Assembly: GCA_042862465.1 (NCBI GenBank)
Contig: JASTVH010000007.1
Location: 248,001 to 312,000, forward strand
Origin: JASTVH01 sp042862465
GTDB lineage: Bacteria > Pseudomonadota > Gammaproteobacteria > Pseudomonadales > Oleiphilaceae
Reading direction: 5' to 3'
Length of the DNA: 64,000 nucleotides
Made by a program: the position numbers and the translations under genes. Positions 25,542 to 33,668 of the stretch are shown here, one piece after another. The notes beneath the pieces were generated by a model. The model was not told the origin of the DNA and did not search any database. It saw nothing but the letters and a program-made list of their open reading frames with translations. The stretch's first letter is position 1; the number at the start of each line of letters is the position of its first letter.

Positions 25542-26162
25542 ATGAGCACACAAACCCTGCGCGTTGGCATCGGCGGGCCGGTGGGATCGGGCAAGACCGC
25601 CCTCACCCTGGCCCTGTGCCGCAAGCTGCGTGACCGGCTGGATCTGGCGGTGGTCACCAACGACATCTACACCCGCGAAGACGCCGAATTCCTCACCCGC
25701 CACGAAGCCCTGTCCGCCGACCGCATCATGGGCGTGGAAACCGGTGGCTGTCCCCATACCGCCATCCGCGAGGATGCCTCCATGAACCTGGCGGCCATCG
25801 ACGAACTGCACCAGCGTCATCCCGATCTGGAACTGGTGCTGGTGGAAAGCGGCGGTGACAACCTCAGCGCTACTTTCAGCCCGGAACTGTCGGACCTGAC
25901 CATCTACGTGATCGACGTGTCCGCCGGCGACAAGATCCCCCGCAAGGGTGGCCCGGGCATCACCAAGTCGGACCTGCTGATCATCAACAAAACCGATCTG
26001 GCACCGCTCGTGGGCGCGTCCCTGGAGGTGATGGATCGCGACGCGCGCATGATGCGGGGCGACAAGCCTTTCTATTTCACGAACCTCAAGACAGAAACCG
26101 GACTGGATGGCATCATCGACTTTATTGTCGAACACGGCATGCTCCATCCACGTGCAGCCTGA
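25542..26162 (+). CDS. ureG: Urease accessory GTPase UreG
   Basis: 206 aa from ATG 25542 with an AGGAG site; upstream in-frame extension is unlikely. P-loop GGPVGSGKT (about residues 9-17), the nickel-binding CPH motif in GVETGGCPHTAIREDASMN, ESGGDNLSATFSPELSD and the INKTDLAPLVGA guanine-specificity motif are all intact. SIMIBI-class GTPase that receives nickel from UreE and inserts it with UreDF. The last canonical ure gene, followed 19 nt later by a small membrane-protein gene. Confidence 0.98.
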   Translation: MSTQTLRVGIGGPVGSGKTALTLALCRKLRDRLDLAVVTNDIYTREDAEFLTRHEALSADRIMGVETGGCPHTAIREDASMNLAAIDELHQRHPDLELVLVESGGDNLSATFSPELSDLTIYVIDVSAGDKIPRKGGPGITKSDLLIINKTDLAPLVGASLEVMDRDARMMRGDKPFYFTNLKTETGLDGIIDFIVEHGMLHPRAA

Positions 26163-26181
26163 CCCACGGAGGAACCACCCC

Positions 26182-26400
26182 ATGCTTCGAACCTTGATCA
26201 CATTGATACTGCTGGCACCCGCGGCCGTCCTGGCACACCCCGGCGACCACAGCGGCGGCAGCGCTGTGGATTCCGTTATTCACCTGCTGACGGAGCCGGA
26301 TCACCTGGCAATGTTCTTTGCCGGAGCGTCGGTGCTTGCCGTCATCCTGTTCCGACTGCGCCGCCCCAAAGCCGCCACCAAGCGGGTGAGAAAACGTTAA
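26182..26400 (+). CDS. Small membrane protein with a UreJ/HupE-like motif
   Basis: 72 aa, ATG 26182 after a GGAGG site, 19 nt downstream of ureG. A signal peptide ends at VLA, so the mature protein starts HPGDHSGGS. Then come HLLTEPDHLAMFFAGASVLAVILF (one membrane helix) and a basic tail. The block HLLTEPDHLAM resembles the HupE/UreJ signature HPxxGxDHxLAM, but those proteins have about six helices and roughly 190 residues. It could be a minimal nickel-uptake helper or a reduced UreJ. Position and motif link it to urease; activity is inference. Confidence 0.75.
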   Translation: MLRTLITLILLAPAAVLAHPGDHSGGSAVDSVIHLLTEPDHLAMFFAGASVLAVILFRLRRPKAATKRVRKR

Positions 26401-26421
26401 TAGAACGCTCATCAAACGATC

Positions 26422-26456
26422 AGGGGCGCAGCCCGAGCCCCTAATTAATTGTTTTA
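26422..26456 (+). terminator. Probable terminator of the ure operon
   Basis: AGGGGC (26422-26427) pairs with GCCCCT (26437-26442), then AATTAATTGTTTTAT follows. The stem is short and the T tract interrupted, so efficiency may be modest. Confidence 0.55.
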
Positions 26457-26606
26457 TATATACCTATTGCGCGGAACCCTGGTCGGGAATGGCTCCGACC
26501 AGGTCTCAATTTCGCTGATCGACATTGCAACGTCCCCCTCAGGTATCCCACACTGAGCCCACTGACTGCATCTGCAGATCCATGACTTCAGTAACGAGGA
26601 GGACAC

Positions 26607-26984
26607 ATGAAGAAGCTGATTTCAGCCGCCCTTCTGGGGACCGCCCTGGCACTGAGCACTCCGGTCCTGGCCGAACAGGGTCAAGCCCAGGCGAGCCAGC
26701 AGCAAGCTGCCGATTTTACCCAGGCGGAGCTGCAGACTTTTGTCGATATCCAGAAGGACATTGGCAAGGTTCGCAAGGAATACGTGAAGAAAATCCGCTC
26801 AGCCGGTAGCAAGGACGAAGCCAAGTCGCTGCAGCAGGAAGCGCGGGAATCCCTGGTGGAAGTGGTGAAAGATTCCGAGCTGTCGGTCGAGAAGTACAAC
26901 GCCATCGCAACTGCTTACCAGTCCAACAAGGACGTGCGCAAGCAGGTCAACGACATCGCCCGCAGTCAGCAGTCCCAATCCTGA
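26607..26984 (+). CDS. Exported DUF4168 protein
   Basis: 125 aa. The signal peptide MKKLISAALLGTALALSTPVLA is followed by a Gln/Ala-rich linker and an all-helical DUF4168-like domain: FTQAELQTFVDIQKDIGKVRKEYVKK, then YNAIATAYQSNKDVRKQVNDIA. A strong AGGAGGA site precedes the ATG. The family is periplasmic and uncharacterised. It is monocistronic and convergent with the next gene. Confidence 0.88.
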   Translation: MKKLISAALLGTALALSTPVLAEQGQAQASQQQAADFTQAELQTFVDIQKDIGKVRKEYVKKIRSAGSKDEAKSLQQEARESLVEVVKDSELSVEKYNAIATAYQSNKDVRKQVNDIARSQQSQS

Positions 26985-27062
26985 TTTGCGCGGCCAGTGC
27001 GCCAGCCTCTCAAGGGGCGGGCGCACTCCCCTCCCGGCCGTCTCGCCATTCCGCCGTTACCC

Positions 27063-27926
27063 TCAGAAGGGAAAGCCGAGGTTGAAGGTGATCGCTTTCA
27101 AGTCATCGCCCCGGGTCAGTGATACCCCGACACGCTGAATCGGAATGCTCCAGTCCACCGCTTCGTGGAAGCCAAAGGTAACCCCCAACGAGAACAGATC
27201 CTTGATCTTCACCTTCTCACCCTGGACGCCGACCATATCCAGCTGATTACCGAAATGGCGCCAGAGCACATAAGAACTCATTGTCAGTTGAGTTCCCATG
27301 GCGCGCCAACCGGTCGGCCATTCGTAGTCCAAACCGTTCTCGAACAGCAGAAAACCCTGCTTCTCGCCACTGCTGTCCAGCCGCTGGCCGGCAAAAATTA
27401 CGCTATTCCCCAGCGTCAGCCAGCGGCGATTGATCGGCCATGTTCTCACATGCTTGACCCCGGCGATGCCCAGGGTCGCATCGATGTCCCGACCCGCGTC
27501 CCGGGCCCGCCCGATCTGGGCAAAGGGGGACACATGCGCATCGCCCTCCAGGGGAATGGTCCATTTCATGCCGGGCAGGAAGCTGATGGTTTTGACGTCA
27601 TCCCGCGGACTCTTCAGGCGATCCGTTGGATCTTCAGCCACCGACTTGAAGTCGAAATTCGAAATGCCGGCAGTGGTGGTCAACAATATCTTGCGCTTTA
27701 TACCGGGGTCGTCCTCGTCATCCAGGGCGATGGAAAACGGCATCTTGATTACCAGTATGGTCTCGTCCCCGGCCTTGTAGGCCCCGGTTCCCAGCACGGG
27801 CGCGTAGACATAACTGAAGGTGTTGGGGCCCGCCGCAAGGGCGGGAAGCCCAAGGAAAAGACCGCACAGCAGTAAAAACGCCGCACTGGCACGATAAATC
27901 GACAAATTCCTCATACAGCCCCGCAT
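27063..27926 (-). CDS. Putative outer-membrane beta-barrel protein
   Basis: 287 aa (or 283 aa from a second ATG at 27914). Signal peptide with cleavage after LPALA, near residue 32. The rest is alternating-hydrophobicity beta strands rich in Gly and aromatic residues (SYVYAPVLGTGAYKAGDETILVIKMPFSIAL, LFENGLDYEWPTGWRAMGTQLTMSSYVLWRHFG), ending ITFNLGFPF. The terminal Phe and preceding amphipathic strand are the usual BAM recognition signal. No specific family is recognised. A ligand or transport role is unknown. Confidence 0.75.
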   Translation of the reverse strand: MRGCMRNLSIYRASAAFLLLCGLFLGLPALAAGPNTFSYVYAPVLGTGAYKAGDETILVIKMPFSIALDDEDDPGIKRKILLTTTAGISNFDFKSVAEDPTDRLKSPRDDVKTISFLPGMKWTIPLEGDAHVSPFAQIGRARDAGRDIDATLGIAGVKHVRTWPINRRWLTLGNSVIFAGQRLDSSGEKQGFLLFENGLDYEWPTGWRAMGTQLTMSSYVLWRHFGNQLDMVGVQGEKVKIKDLFSLGVTFGFHEAVDWSIPIQRVGVSLTRGDDLKAITFNLGFPF

Positions 27927-28145
27927 CGTCCTGTGATACTGACACGCTTCAAGTTCCGCTCACGATAAGGCCGCTGTCGGCGACATGCAAAAGCTTTAAA
28001 GATCCGTTTGTTGCAGGGCTGTCGCCAGCGTGGACAGATTCATGGCTCGGGGCCCCAAAGGACAGGCGGATGCACTCAATTCGACCCTGACAATACCAAC
28101 TGCATCACAAAGTGACCGCTGCGAGCCACGTATCATAAAAACTAA

Positions 28146-28411
28146 GGAACCTCTGATTAAGTCCTGGCTGCCTTCAGCAAGGCCTGAGAAGTGTATTGGC
28201 AAGGCGCGGCTCGCCGGGAATGGCCGCAGCCCTTGCCAAGAGGCGCAACGCGGCCAATACACTTCTCAGGCCTTGCCCGAAGGGGCGCACAGAGCGATCC
28301 GCACTCTGCGTTGCGCCCTCTTGAAAGACCCCCGGTATTCCGGCGAGGCCGCGCCTTGATTGCGAATCGCTCTGTGGGCCAGAAGGCAGCCAGGACTTAA
28401 TCAGAGGTTCC
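28146..28411. mobile_element. MITE copy 1, 266 bp, flanked by CTAA duplications
   Basis: Terminal inverted repeats begin GGAACCTCTGATTAAGTC and continue through GGCTGCCTTC on both sides. The immediate flanks are CTAA at 28142-28145 and again at 28412-28415, a 4-bp target duplication. Inside are two more inverted-repeat arms (AAGGCCTGAGAAGTGTATTG with its complement, and GCACAGAGCGATyCGC with its complement), giving a cloverleaf-like fold. No transposase is encoded. A second 266-bp copy, in the opposite orientation, is at 59760. The rest of the 27927-28514 gap is the upstream DNA of the flanking genes, with nothing else recognised. Confidence 0.92.
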
Positions 28412-28514
28412 CTAACACACGTGCACTTTTCTGGTTCGACCGGCAGGCATCCCTACCCGTTTTGGGGCCTTCCCTGAACCGGCTACAACAACAATCCAAT
28501 GGTGCCGAGACAAC

Positions 28515-29150
28515 ATGTCTTTTGCGATGACTGCTGACGGGCCGCTCGCCCGCATCCTGATCGTCGACGATCATCCCTTTTACGCCAATGGATTGGCACA
28601 GGTACTCCAGAGCGAGTCGCTGGCCCGGGAGGTCATTTGCCGCCCGACCGTTGCGAGCGCAATGGACGTTCTGCGTGCGTCACCGGATATCGATCTGATT
28701 CTGCTTGATTTAAGCCTGCCCGAAGAAGGTGGCCTGGCCCTGTTCCAGGCCCTGGACCAGGCGGGGCTCCCCGTGCCGGTTGTGATCATCTCCAGCCGCG
28801 AGGATGAAACCAGCGTCAGGGCTGCCAAGGCGGCCGGGGCCCTGGGCTTCTTTCCCAAATCCGCCGACGCCGAGCTGCTGCGCCGGATGCTGCAGCGCGT
28901 CATGTTGGGGGATACCTTCTTCCCCCGCACCCTCAGCCCGATTGCGGCCTCAGAGGGACGCCTGACGCCCCGCCAGCGCGATGTGCTGAAACTGCTGTCG
29001 GCCGGTCACCCAAACAAACGTATTTGCCAGGAGCTGGGGCTGACGGAACACACCGTCAAAAGCCATCTCAAGGCCCTGTTCCAGCACCTCAACGTGCATA
29101 ACCGTACCGAATGCGTCACCGTGGCCCGCGAACTGGGGCTGGTGGAATAG
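28515..29150 (+). CDS. LuxR/NarL-family response regulator
   Basis: 211 aa. Receiver domain at residues 13-130: ILIVDDHPFYANGLAQVL with the acidic pair, phospho-acceptor Asp in LILLDLSLP (near 64), and a C-terminal Lys in GFFPKSADAE. GerE-type helix-turn-helix at about 150-200: LTPRQRDVLKLLSAGHPNKRICQELGLTEHTVKSHLKALFQHLNV. It is convergent with the hybrid kinase, their stops 11 bp apart, which is the obvious partner. MITE copy 1 lies about 100 bp upstream and may affect its promoter. Confidence 0.93.
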   Translation: MSFAMTADGPLARILIVDDHPFYANGLAQVLQSESLAREVICRPTVASAMDVLRASPDIDLILLDLSLPEEGGLALFQALDQAGLPVPVVIISSREDETSVRAAKAAGALGFFPKSADAELLRRMLQRVMLGDTFFPRTLSPIAASEGRLTPRQRDVLKLLSAGHPNKRICQELGLTEHTVKSHLKALFQHLNVHNRTECVTVARELGLVE

Positions 29151-29160
29151 CTCCCGGGCG

Positions 29161-30912
29161 CTACTCGACCACCCGCAGCCGCAGTGCATTGAGCGCCGCC
29201 CGCAGTCGGGCCGGCGCCACCGGCTTGTGCAATCGCCACAGCCGGTCCCCCTGCAACAGTGAGTCCTCGTCGGCGGTCTGCGCAGTCACGACGATAACCC
29301 CAAGCTCCGGAGCCTGCTGACGCAATCTCGCTACCAGCTGGGCGCCATTCATACCCGGCATATGCAGGTCAGTCACGACACCCTGGAAGCGGCCGCCCTC
29401 GAAAGCGCTCAGGGCCTCTTCGGCACTGGCACAGGCGGTGACCGCGTAGCCCCACTTGCCCAGCAGGTGCGTCAGCCAGCGCCGGGTCTCGGTGTGATCC
29501 TCCACCAGCAACAGGGGCATGCCTGCCGCAGCAGTTTCATCGACCGCCTCACTGAGTGCACCGGCATGGCGGGAGGGGGGGACGGTCTGGGGCAGGCGAA
29601 TCCAGAAACGGCAGCCCTCCCCCGGCCGGGACTGCAAGCCGGTGGAACCTTCCATCAGTTCCACCAGCTCCTTGACGATGGTAAGCCCCAACCCCAGTCC
29701 CTTTTCACTGGCGGCCTCCTCATCGGAACGGTAGAACGCCTCAAAGATGCGACTCTGTTTCTGCTCGGAAAGCCCCACCCCATCATCACTGACCGACAGG
29801 ATGATCTCGTCCTGGACCTGACGGGCACTCAGGCACACCTGCTCGGCCCGGCCATGCACCAGGGCGTTGGTGACCAGATTCTGCAACACGCGATGCAAGA
29901 GAATCGGGTCCGCCCGTACGCCGGGATCGCCCTCCACCGGCTCCACCAATAGCACCACGCCCTGCTCCTGGGCGGACTGCCGGCAGGTTTCGGCCACCGC
30001 CTGCATTACCGAACTCACCCGCAGGGATTCGCTATGGGGTTCCACCATCCCCTCCCGCAGCCGGGAAATGTCCAACAGCGCGCCCAACAGGCGATTGAAA
30101 TGATCGACGGAGTGGCGCAGCTGCCGCAACATCAGCTGGCGCTGGTTTTCATCCTGCTCGGTGTTGAGGTTCTCGAGCAGCAGGTTGACCACATTGAGCG
30201 GTTGTCTCAGGTCGTGACTGGCGACAGTCATGAAACGGGTTTTCTGTTCGCTGTCACGCTCCGCCCGCATCCGTGACAGCGCCAGCATCTGGTGATCAAG
30301 AAAATGGATCCGCTGATGATGCTCCTGCAGCCAACCCCCAACCATTCCGATCAGGTTGGCTGTGGACATGAAGAAGCCATTGCGCAGCAAGTGCTCCGCA
30401 GGCATGCCCAAACTGGCCTCCATCACCAGATAGGCTGCCACCACAGAGGTGGATGCAATACTGGCGGACCAGAACGGCAGCCCCATGAGGAAGTACCCGA
30501 ACATCAGGAAAAGCAGCATGCCATCGTAGGGCATATCGATGCCCTGGCGCCGGGACAGGAAGATGATCAAGACGATGCTCAGCCCGCCCCAGACGTAGGC
30601 GAACACGTAGAAATTGACGAACAGGCGGTTGGAGGCGGCCTTGAAGCTGAGAAACCACACACTCAGGATCACCGGGCAAACCACCAGCAGGCGCACCGCC
30701 ACAGTCTGTTCAGACAGGCTGGCCGGGAAGGAATAGGTATCCAGAAAACAGTACACCACCCAGAGGATCAGGGCGCTCGCCGACACTGGCCTGGCCCGGC
30801 TGCGAAGCATGTCGGCCCGGTGGGACTGGTAGGCGCCCTCCAGCGCCGGCTCGAATCGCAGCAGCGGAAAGGGGCGTTCGCGTTGGGCTTGGTAATCGGC
30901 GTATTCCAGCAT
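29161..30912 (-). CDS. Hybrid sensor histidine kinase with membrane sensor and C-terminal receiver
   Basis: 583 aa. About five or six membrane helices (residues 45-190) form a MASE-like sensor. HisKA has the His in FMTVASHDLRQPLN (near 232), a variant box shared by a pseudomonad hybrid-kinase group. HATPase_c (about 330-445) has NLVTNALVHG, SDDGVGL and GLGLGLTIVKEL. A receiver (about 462-580) has LLLVEDHTETRR and the acceptor Asp in VVTDLHMPGMNG. The stimulus is unknown. Convergent with the LuxR-type regulator, the likely output. Confidence 0.92.
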   Translation of the reverse strand: MLEYADYQAQRERPFPLLRFEPALEGAYQSHRADMLRSRARPVSASALILWVVYCFLDTYSFPASLSEQTVAVRLLVVCPVILSVWFLSFKAASNRLFVNFYVFAYVWGGLSIVLIIFLSRRQGIDMPYDGMLLFLMFGYFLMGLPFWSASIASTSVVAAYLVMEASLGMPAEHLLRNGFFMSTANLIGMVGGWLQEHHQRIHFLDHQMLALSRMRAERDSEQKTRFMTVASHDLRQPLNVVNLLLENLNTEQDENQRQLMLRQLRHSVDHFNRLLGALLDISRLREGMVEPHSESLRVSSVMQAVAETCRQSAQEQGVVLLVEPVEGDPGVRADPILLHRVLQNLVTNALVHGRAEQVCLSARQVQDEIILSVSDDGVGLSEQKQSRIFEAFYRSDEEAASEKGLGLGLTIVKELVELMEGSTGLQSRPGEGCRFWIRLPQTVPPSRHAGALSEAVDETAAAGMPLLLVEDHTETRRWLTHLLGKWGYAVTACASAEEALSAFEGGRFQGVVTDLHMPGMNGAQLVARLRQQAPELGVIVVTAQTADEDSLLQGDRLWRLHKPVAPARLRAALNALRLRVVE

Positions 30913-31026
30913 GATGGTTGGCTATTGTTGTTGGAGTGCTTCCATGCTAGCTCGATGTGGAGGGAGATTCGTGGTTTGGGCTCACAATGTGATGCGTCGG
31001 AGAGCAGTTTCGCTGAGCCGTCAGCG

Positions 31027-31126
31027 GTGGGTGGTGGTCTTTCTGCAGCAGTGACAGGGATGGCACGATAGCGCTGCCGGGCCAGGGACGGCCCGTCAGC
31101 GCGGCGGAAGAAAGACCACCACCCAC
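31027..31126. repeat. 100-bp palindromic element with 18-bp perfect arms
   Basis: GTGGGTGGTGGTCTTTCT (31027-31044) is repeated inverted at 31109-31126. The interior holds a second hairpin, GGGCC...GGCCC near 31080-31095. It lies in the 395-bp gap between the hybrid kinase and lipase genes, where I see no gene. It has the look of a non-autonomous mobile repeat; only one copy is in this window and no clear target duplication is visible. Confidence 0.8.
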
Positions 31127-31307
31127 TGCGAGAGCTATCGGCCTTACCCAGTGCTAACTAACCGATACCCAAAATGGGCCGGGATTCGGGCAACCCCCTG
31201 TCATCCGACATGCCCGGCCAAGGGAAAGGCCCTTCCCTGTGGAGCCTCTGACGAAGCCCCCGCGACGTCGCGCCGCAGGGACTTGATCCGAAACTCCGAT
31301 CAGCCTC

Positions 31308-32228
31308 TTACAGCCCGCGGTTCATCAGGCGGTTGGCCTGACTGCGGTAGAGGGAAACCGGGTTGGTCCAGATGGAGCGGGCACCGAGGATGTGGTTGAT
31401 CGCATCCACGTGGTTCATGTCGTAGTGGGTGCCGATCACGTTGCCCATCATGGTGGCGCAAACGCCAACCAGACCATCGTTGCGCTCGCTGCCGAAAGCC
31501 TTGGAGGTGATCCCCAGGAACGGATCGGAGATGTCAGTCCAGTTGGTCCAGACACCGTCACCGGTCCAGGAGAAGAACTTGATCCGGTTACCGCCGATCC
31601 ACACGTCCTCGTTGGTGCCGGCGCAGGAATAGCGGTTAACGCCTTTCCAGCCCAGGGCATCGTTGAGCGCGGAAGTACCCGGCGTAGTCAGGGTTTCCAG
31701 AGCGGCCAGACCGTCCTGCGGATGGTCCTCGTCGGTCAGGGCATTGATGATGTCACCCAGCGCCTCTGCAATGGCATCGGCACCGCCCTCGACATAGCTG
31801 CCCGGCGGCAGAATACCGCGAATCACGTCAGCCACCTTGGAGCCCTTGTTGACGCCATCGATGGAAGTGATGGAGGCAATCTTCCAGGGAATCATGGAGG
31901 CCGCTACGCGGGAAGTCGGTGCACCCTGGCTGTGAGCCATGATGTTGACCTTGCTGGCGTTGAGCCCGTTGATGTAGCTGGCGAGCTGGCTGCCACGCTC
32001 TTCACTGCTGTTGACGAAGGACACACTGGCCGTGTGTACCTCGGCACCGGAGCGCTCAAGGTTGTAGGGGATGGTGTGGAAGTAGTTGATCAGACCGCCG
32101 AGAGTATCGAAGCCCGTAACACCGTGGACCAGAACGATCGGATAGCGGGTGGCGGTGTAACCGGCCAATGCCGATGTTCCGCTCAGGGCAAGCAACACTG
32201 CGGTGAGAGTAAGGATGAATCTTCGCAT
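31308..32228 (-). CDS. Secreted triacylglycerol lipase, family I (Pseudomonas type)
   Basis: 306 aa from ATG 32228. Signal peptide ends ALSGTSALA. The mature start GYTATRYPIVLVHGVTGFD carries the oxyanion HG motif. The nucleophile elbow is AHSQGA (A-x-S-x-G instead of the usual G-x-S-x-G). Catalytic Asp is in NDGLVG and catalytic His in MNHVDAIN. Two cysteines (RYSCAGTNE and VGVCATMM) match the disulphide of Pseudomonas lipases. It should be folded in the periplasm by the Lif chaperone encoded just upstream and leave by type II secretion. The gene follows lif by about 180 bp. Confidence 0.93.
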   Translation of the reverse strand: MRRFILTLTAVLLALSGTSALAGYTATRYPIVLVHGVTGFDTLGGLINYFHTIPYNLERSGAEVHTASVSFVNSSEERGSQLASYINGLNASKVNIMAHSQGAPTSRVAASMIPWKIASITSIDGVNKGSKVADVIRGILPPGSYVEGGADAIAEALGDIINALTDEDHPQDGLAALETLTTPGTSALNDALGWKGVNRYSCAGTNEDVWIGGNRIKFFSWTGDGVWTNWTDISDPFLGITSKAFGSERNDGLVGVCATMMGNVIGTHYDMNHVDAINHILGARSIWTNPVSLYRSQANRLMNRGL

Positions 32229-32409
32229 GATTGGCTCCTGTTGTTTTTGTAAAAAGCCGAGTGAGAACAGGACTGTTCTCGACAGACGCATTATGCGAAG
32301 TGGCAGGGGGAGGCCAGTATCACCCATACGTGGGAGCAGTGCGGTACATTTTTACAACATTGCCTCCGGCGCCTGTGACACCGAAGGCAACACACCCGCG
32401 CCTTTATGT

Positions 32410-33531
32410 CTAGCCGTTGGACAGATCCCGCAGCCGAGCCCAGGTTTGGCCCTGCTCGGTATCAAAGTGTTCCTCAAGCAACGCCTGGCGACGACGCTCG
32501 AGATCCTTCTCCGCCAGACCGGCCTTGTCCAGTTGCTCCCGGGCCTCCCGGTAGGCTTTGTAGCTGTCTTCAAAGCGGTCACGCTGCTGCAGGTAGGTTT
32601 TCACCTGCGCCACCTGTTCTTCCGCCATGCCCTGCTCCCGCAGCCGGATGGCGGCGGCTTCCGGTGAGGAGGCCTGTTCGATGGTTTGCTGGAACGCCTG
32701 CTGACGGGCCTGCTCTTCACGCAGGTGCTGCTCGGTCCGGCGGATTTCCTCGGGCAGCTGCTCGCGCGCATACGCCAGCATATCCTGCTTCTGCTGCGGG
32801 CTCAGATCATCACGACGCTGGATCTCCAGGGACTTCACGGTGTATTCCGCATAGGCCTCTTCCATGCCGAAGAAAGCCTCACGCTCGGCCTCCGTGAAGG
32901 TTTCTCGACGCAGCGTTTCCATGCTGTGCATCGCTGCCTTGAGCTGCTCGAGCTGATAGTCCGGATCGTCTTTACGGGCCTGATCCAGCGGCTGCCGGGC
33001 CAGCTCCAGCGCGTCACGCTTGAAGTTGAGGTACTTACCCAGCAATGCCATCCCCTGATTCACGGCACTGGCAGGCAGGTTGGCCTTCATCAGGGCATGC
33101 ATCTGGGCGATGGCCTCTTCAGGCGGCACCTCACCCACGGTATTGAGAAAATAATCGAAGAAATCCCGCACACCCAGATTCACCACCAGGTTACCGGCGG
33201 CATCCGCGGTCAGGGCACCGTCGATGTCCGTCCCCTCCAGTGAGGAGGCGAAGACATTGGGCAGTTTTTTGGGGGTGCTGGCAACCACGGCCGGCTCCTC
33301 GGACTGCGCCTCTTTCCGGGGCACCAGAGCAGCCGGAGGCTCGGACTGAATGGTCTGAACGGCGATCTCTGCCTCGTCAGCCTCCTGGAACGCCTGATCC
33401 GAGACCGGCGCTACCGATTGCGATGGCTCCAGTACCAACCACAGGGCACCGCCAACAGACAGGCCGACGGCCAGGGTGACCAGGATCAGATCGCGGCGGG
33501 TACTCTTTCGGGGGGAGCGTGTTGTTTTCAT
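32410..33531 (-). CDS. Lipase-specific foldase (lipase chaperone Lif/LipB)
   Basis: 373 aa from ATG 33531; a longer reading to 33651 would bury the membrane anchor. An N-terminal inner-membrane anchor (LILVTLAVGLSVGGALWLVL, residues 15-34) is followed by a variable Ala/Pro/Glu linker and the foldase domain. The Lif signature RxxFDY(F/C)L is present as VRDFFDYFLNTVGE, and long helices with REAFFGMEEAYAEY and a C-terminal ERRRQALLEEHFD embrace the lipase. It lies upstream of the lipase gene, the reverse of the Pseudomonas order. Confidence 0.93.
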   Translation of the reverse strand: MKTTRSPRKSTRRDLILVTLAVGLSVGGALWLVLEPSQSVAPVSDQAFQEADEAEIAVQTIQSEPPAALVPRKEAQSEEPAVVASTPKKLPNVFASSLEGTDIDGALTADAAGNLVVNLGVRDFFDYFLNTVGEVPPEEAIAQMHALMKANLPASAVNQGMALLGKYLNFKRDALELARQPLDQARKDDPDYQLEQLKAAMHSMETLRRETFTEAEREAFFGMEEAYAEYTVKSLEIQRRDDLSPQQKQDMLAYAREQLPEEIRRTEQHLREEQARQQAFQQTIEQASSPEAAAIRLREQGMAEEQVAQVKTYLQQRDRFEDSYKAYREAREQLDKAGLAEKDLERRRQALLEEHFDTEQGQTWARLRDLSNG

Positions 33532-33668
33532 TATGGCCCTCTCTTTACTACTCGTGTCCTGAACGGCCTTGTGACCTTGGCATTGGCGCAAGGACGAACA
33601 ATCGTCTTCCGGGACCATAGCGTTGCAAGCAAGAGAGCTTGAATCACCCATTTGGGGGAAGTGCCCCT

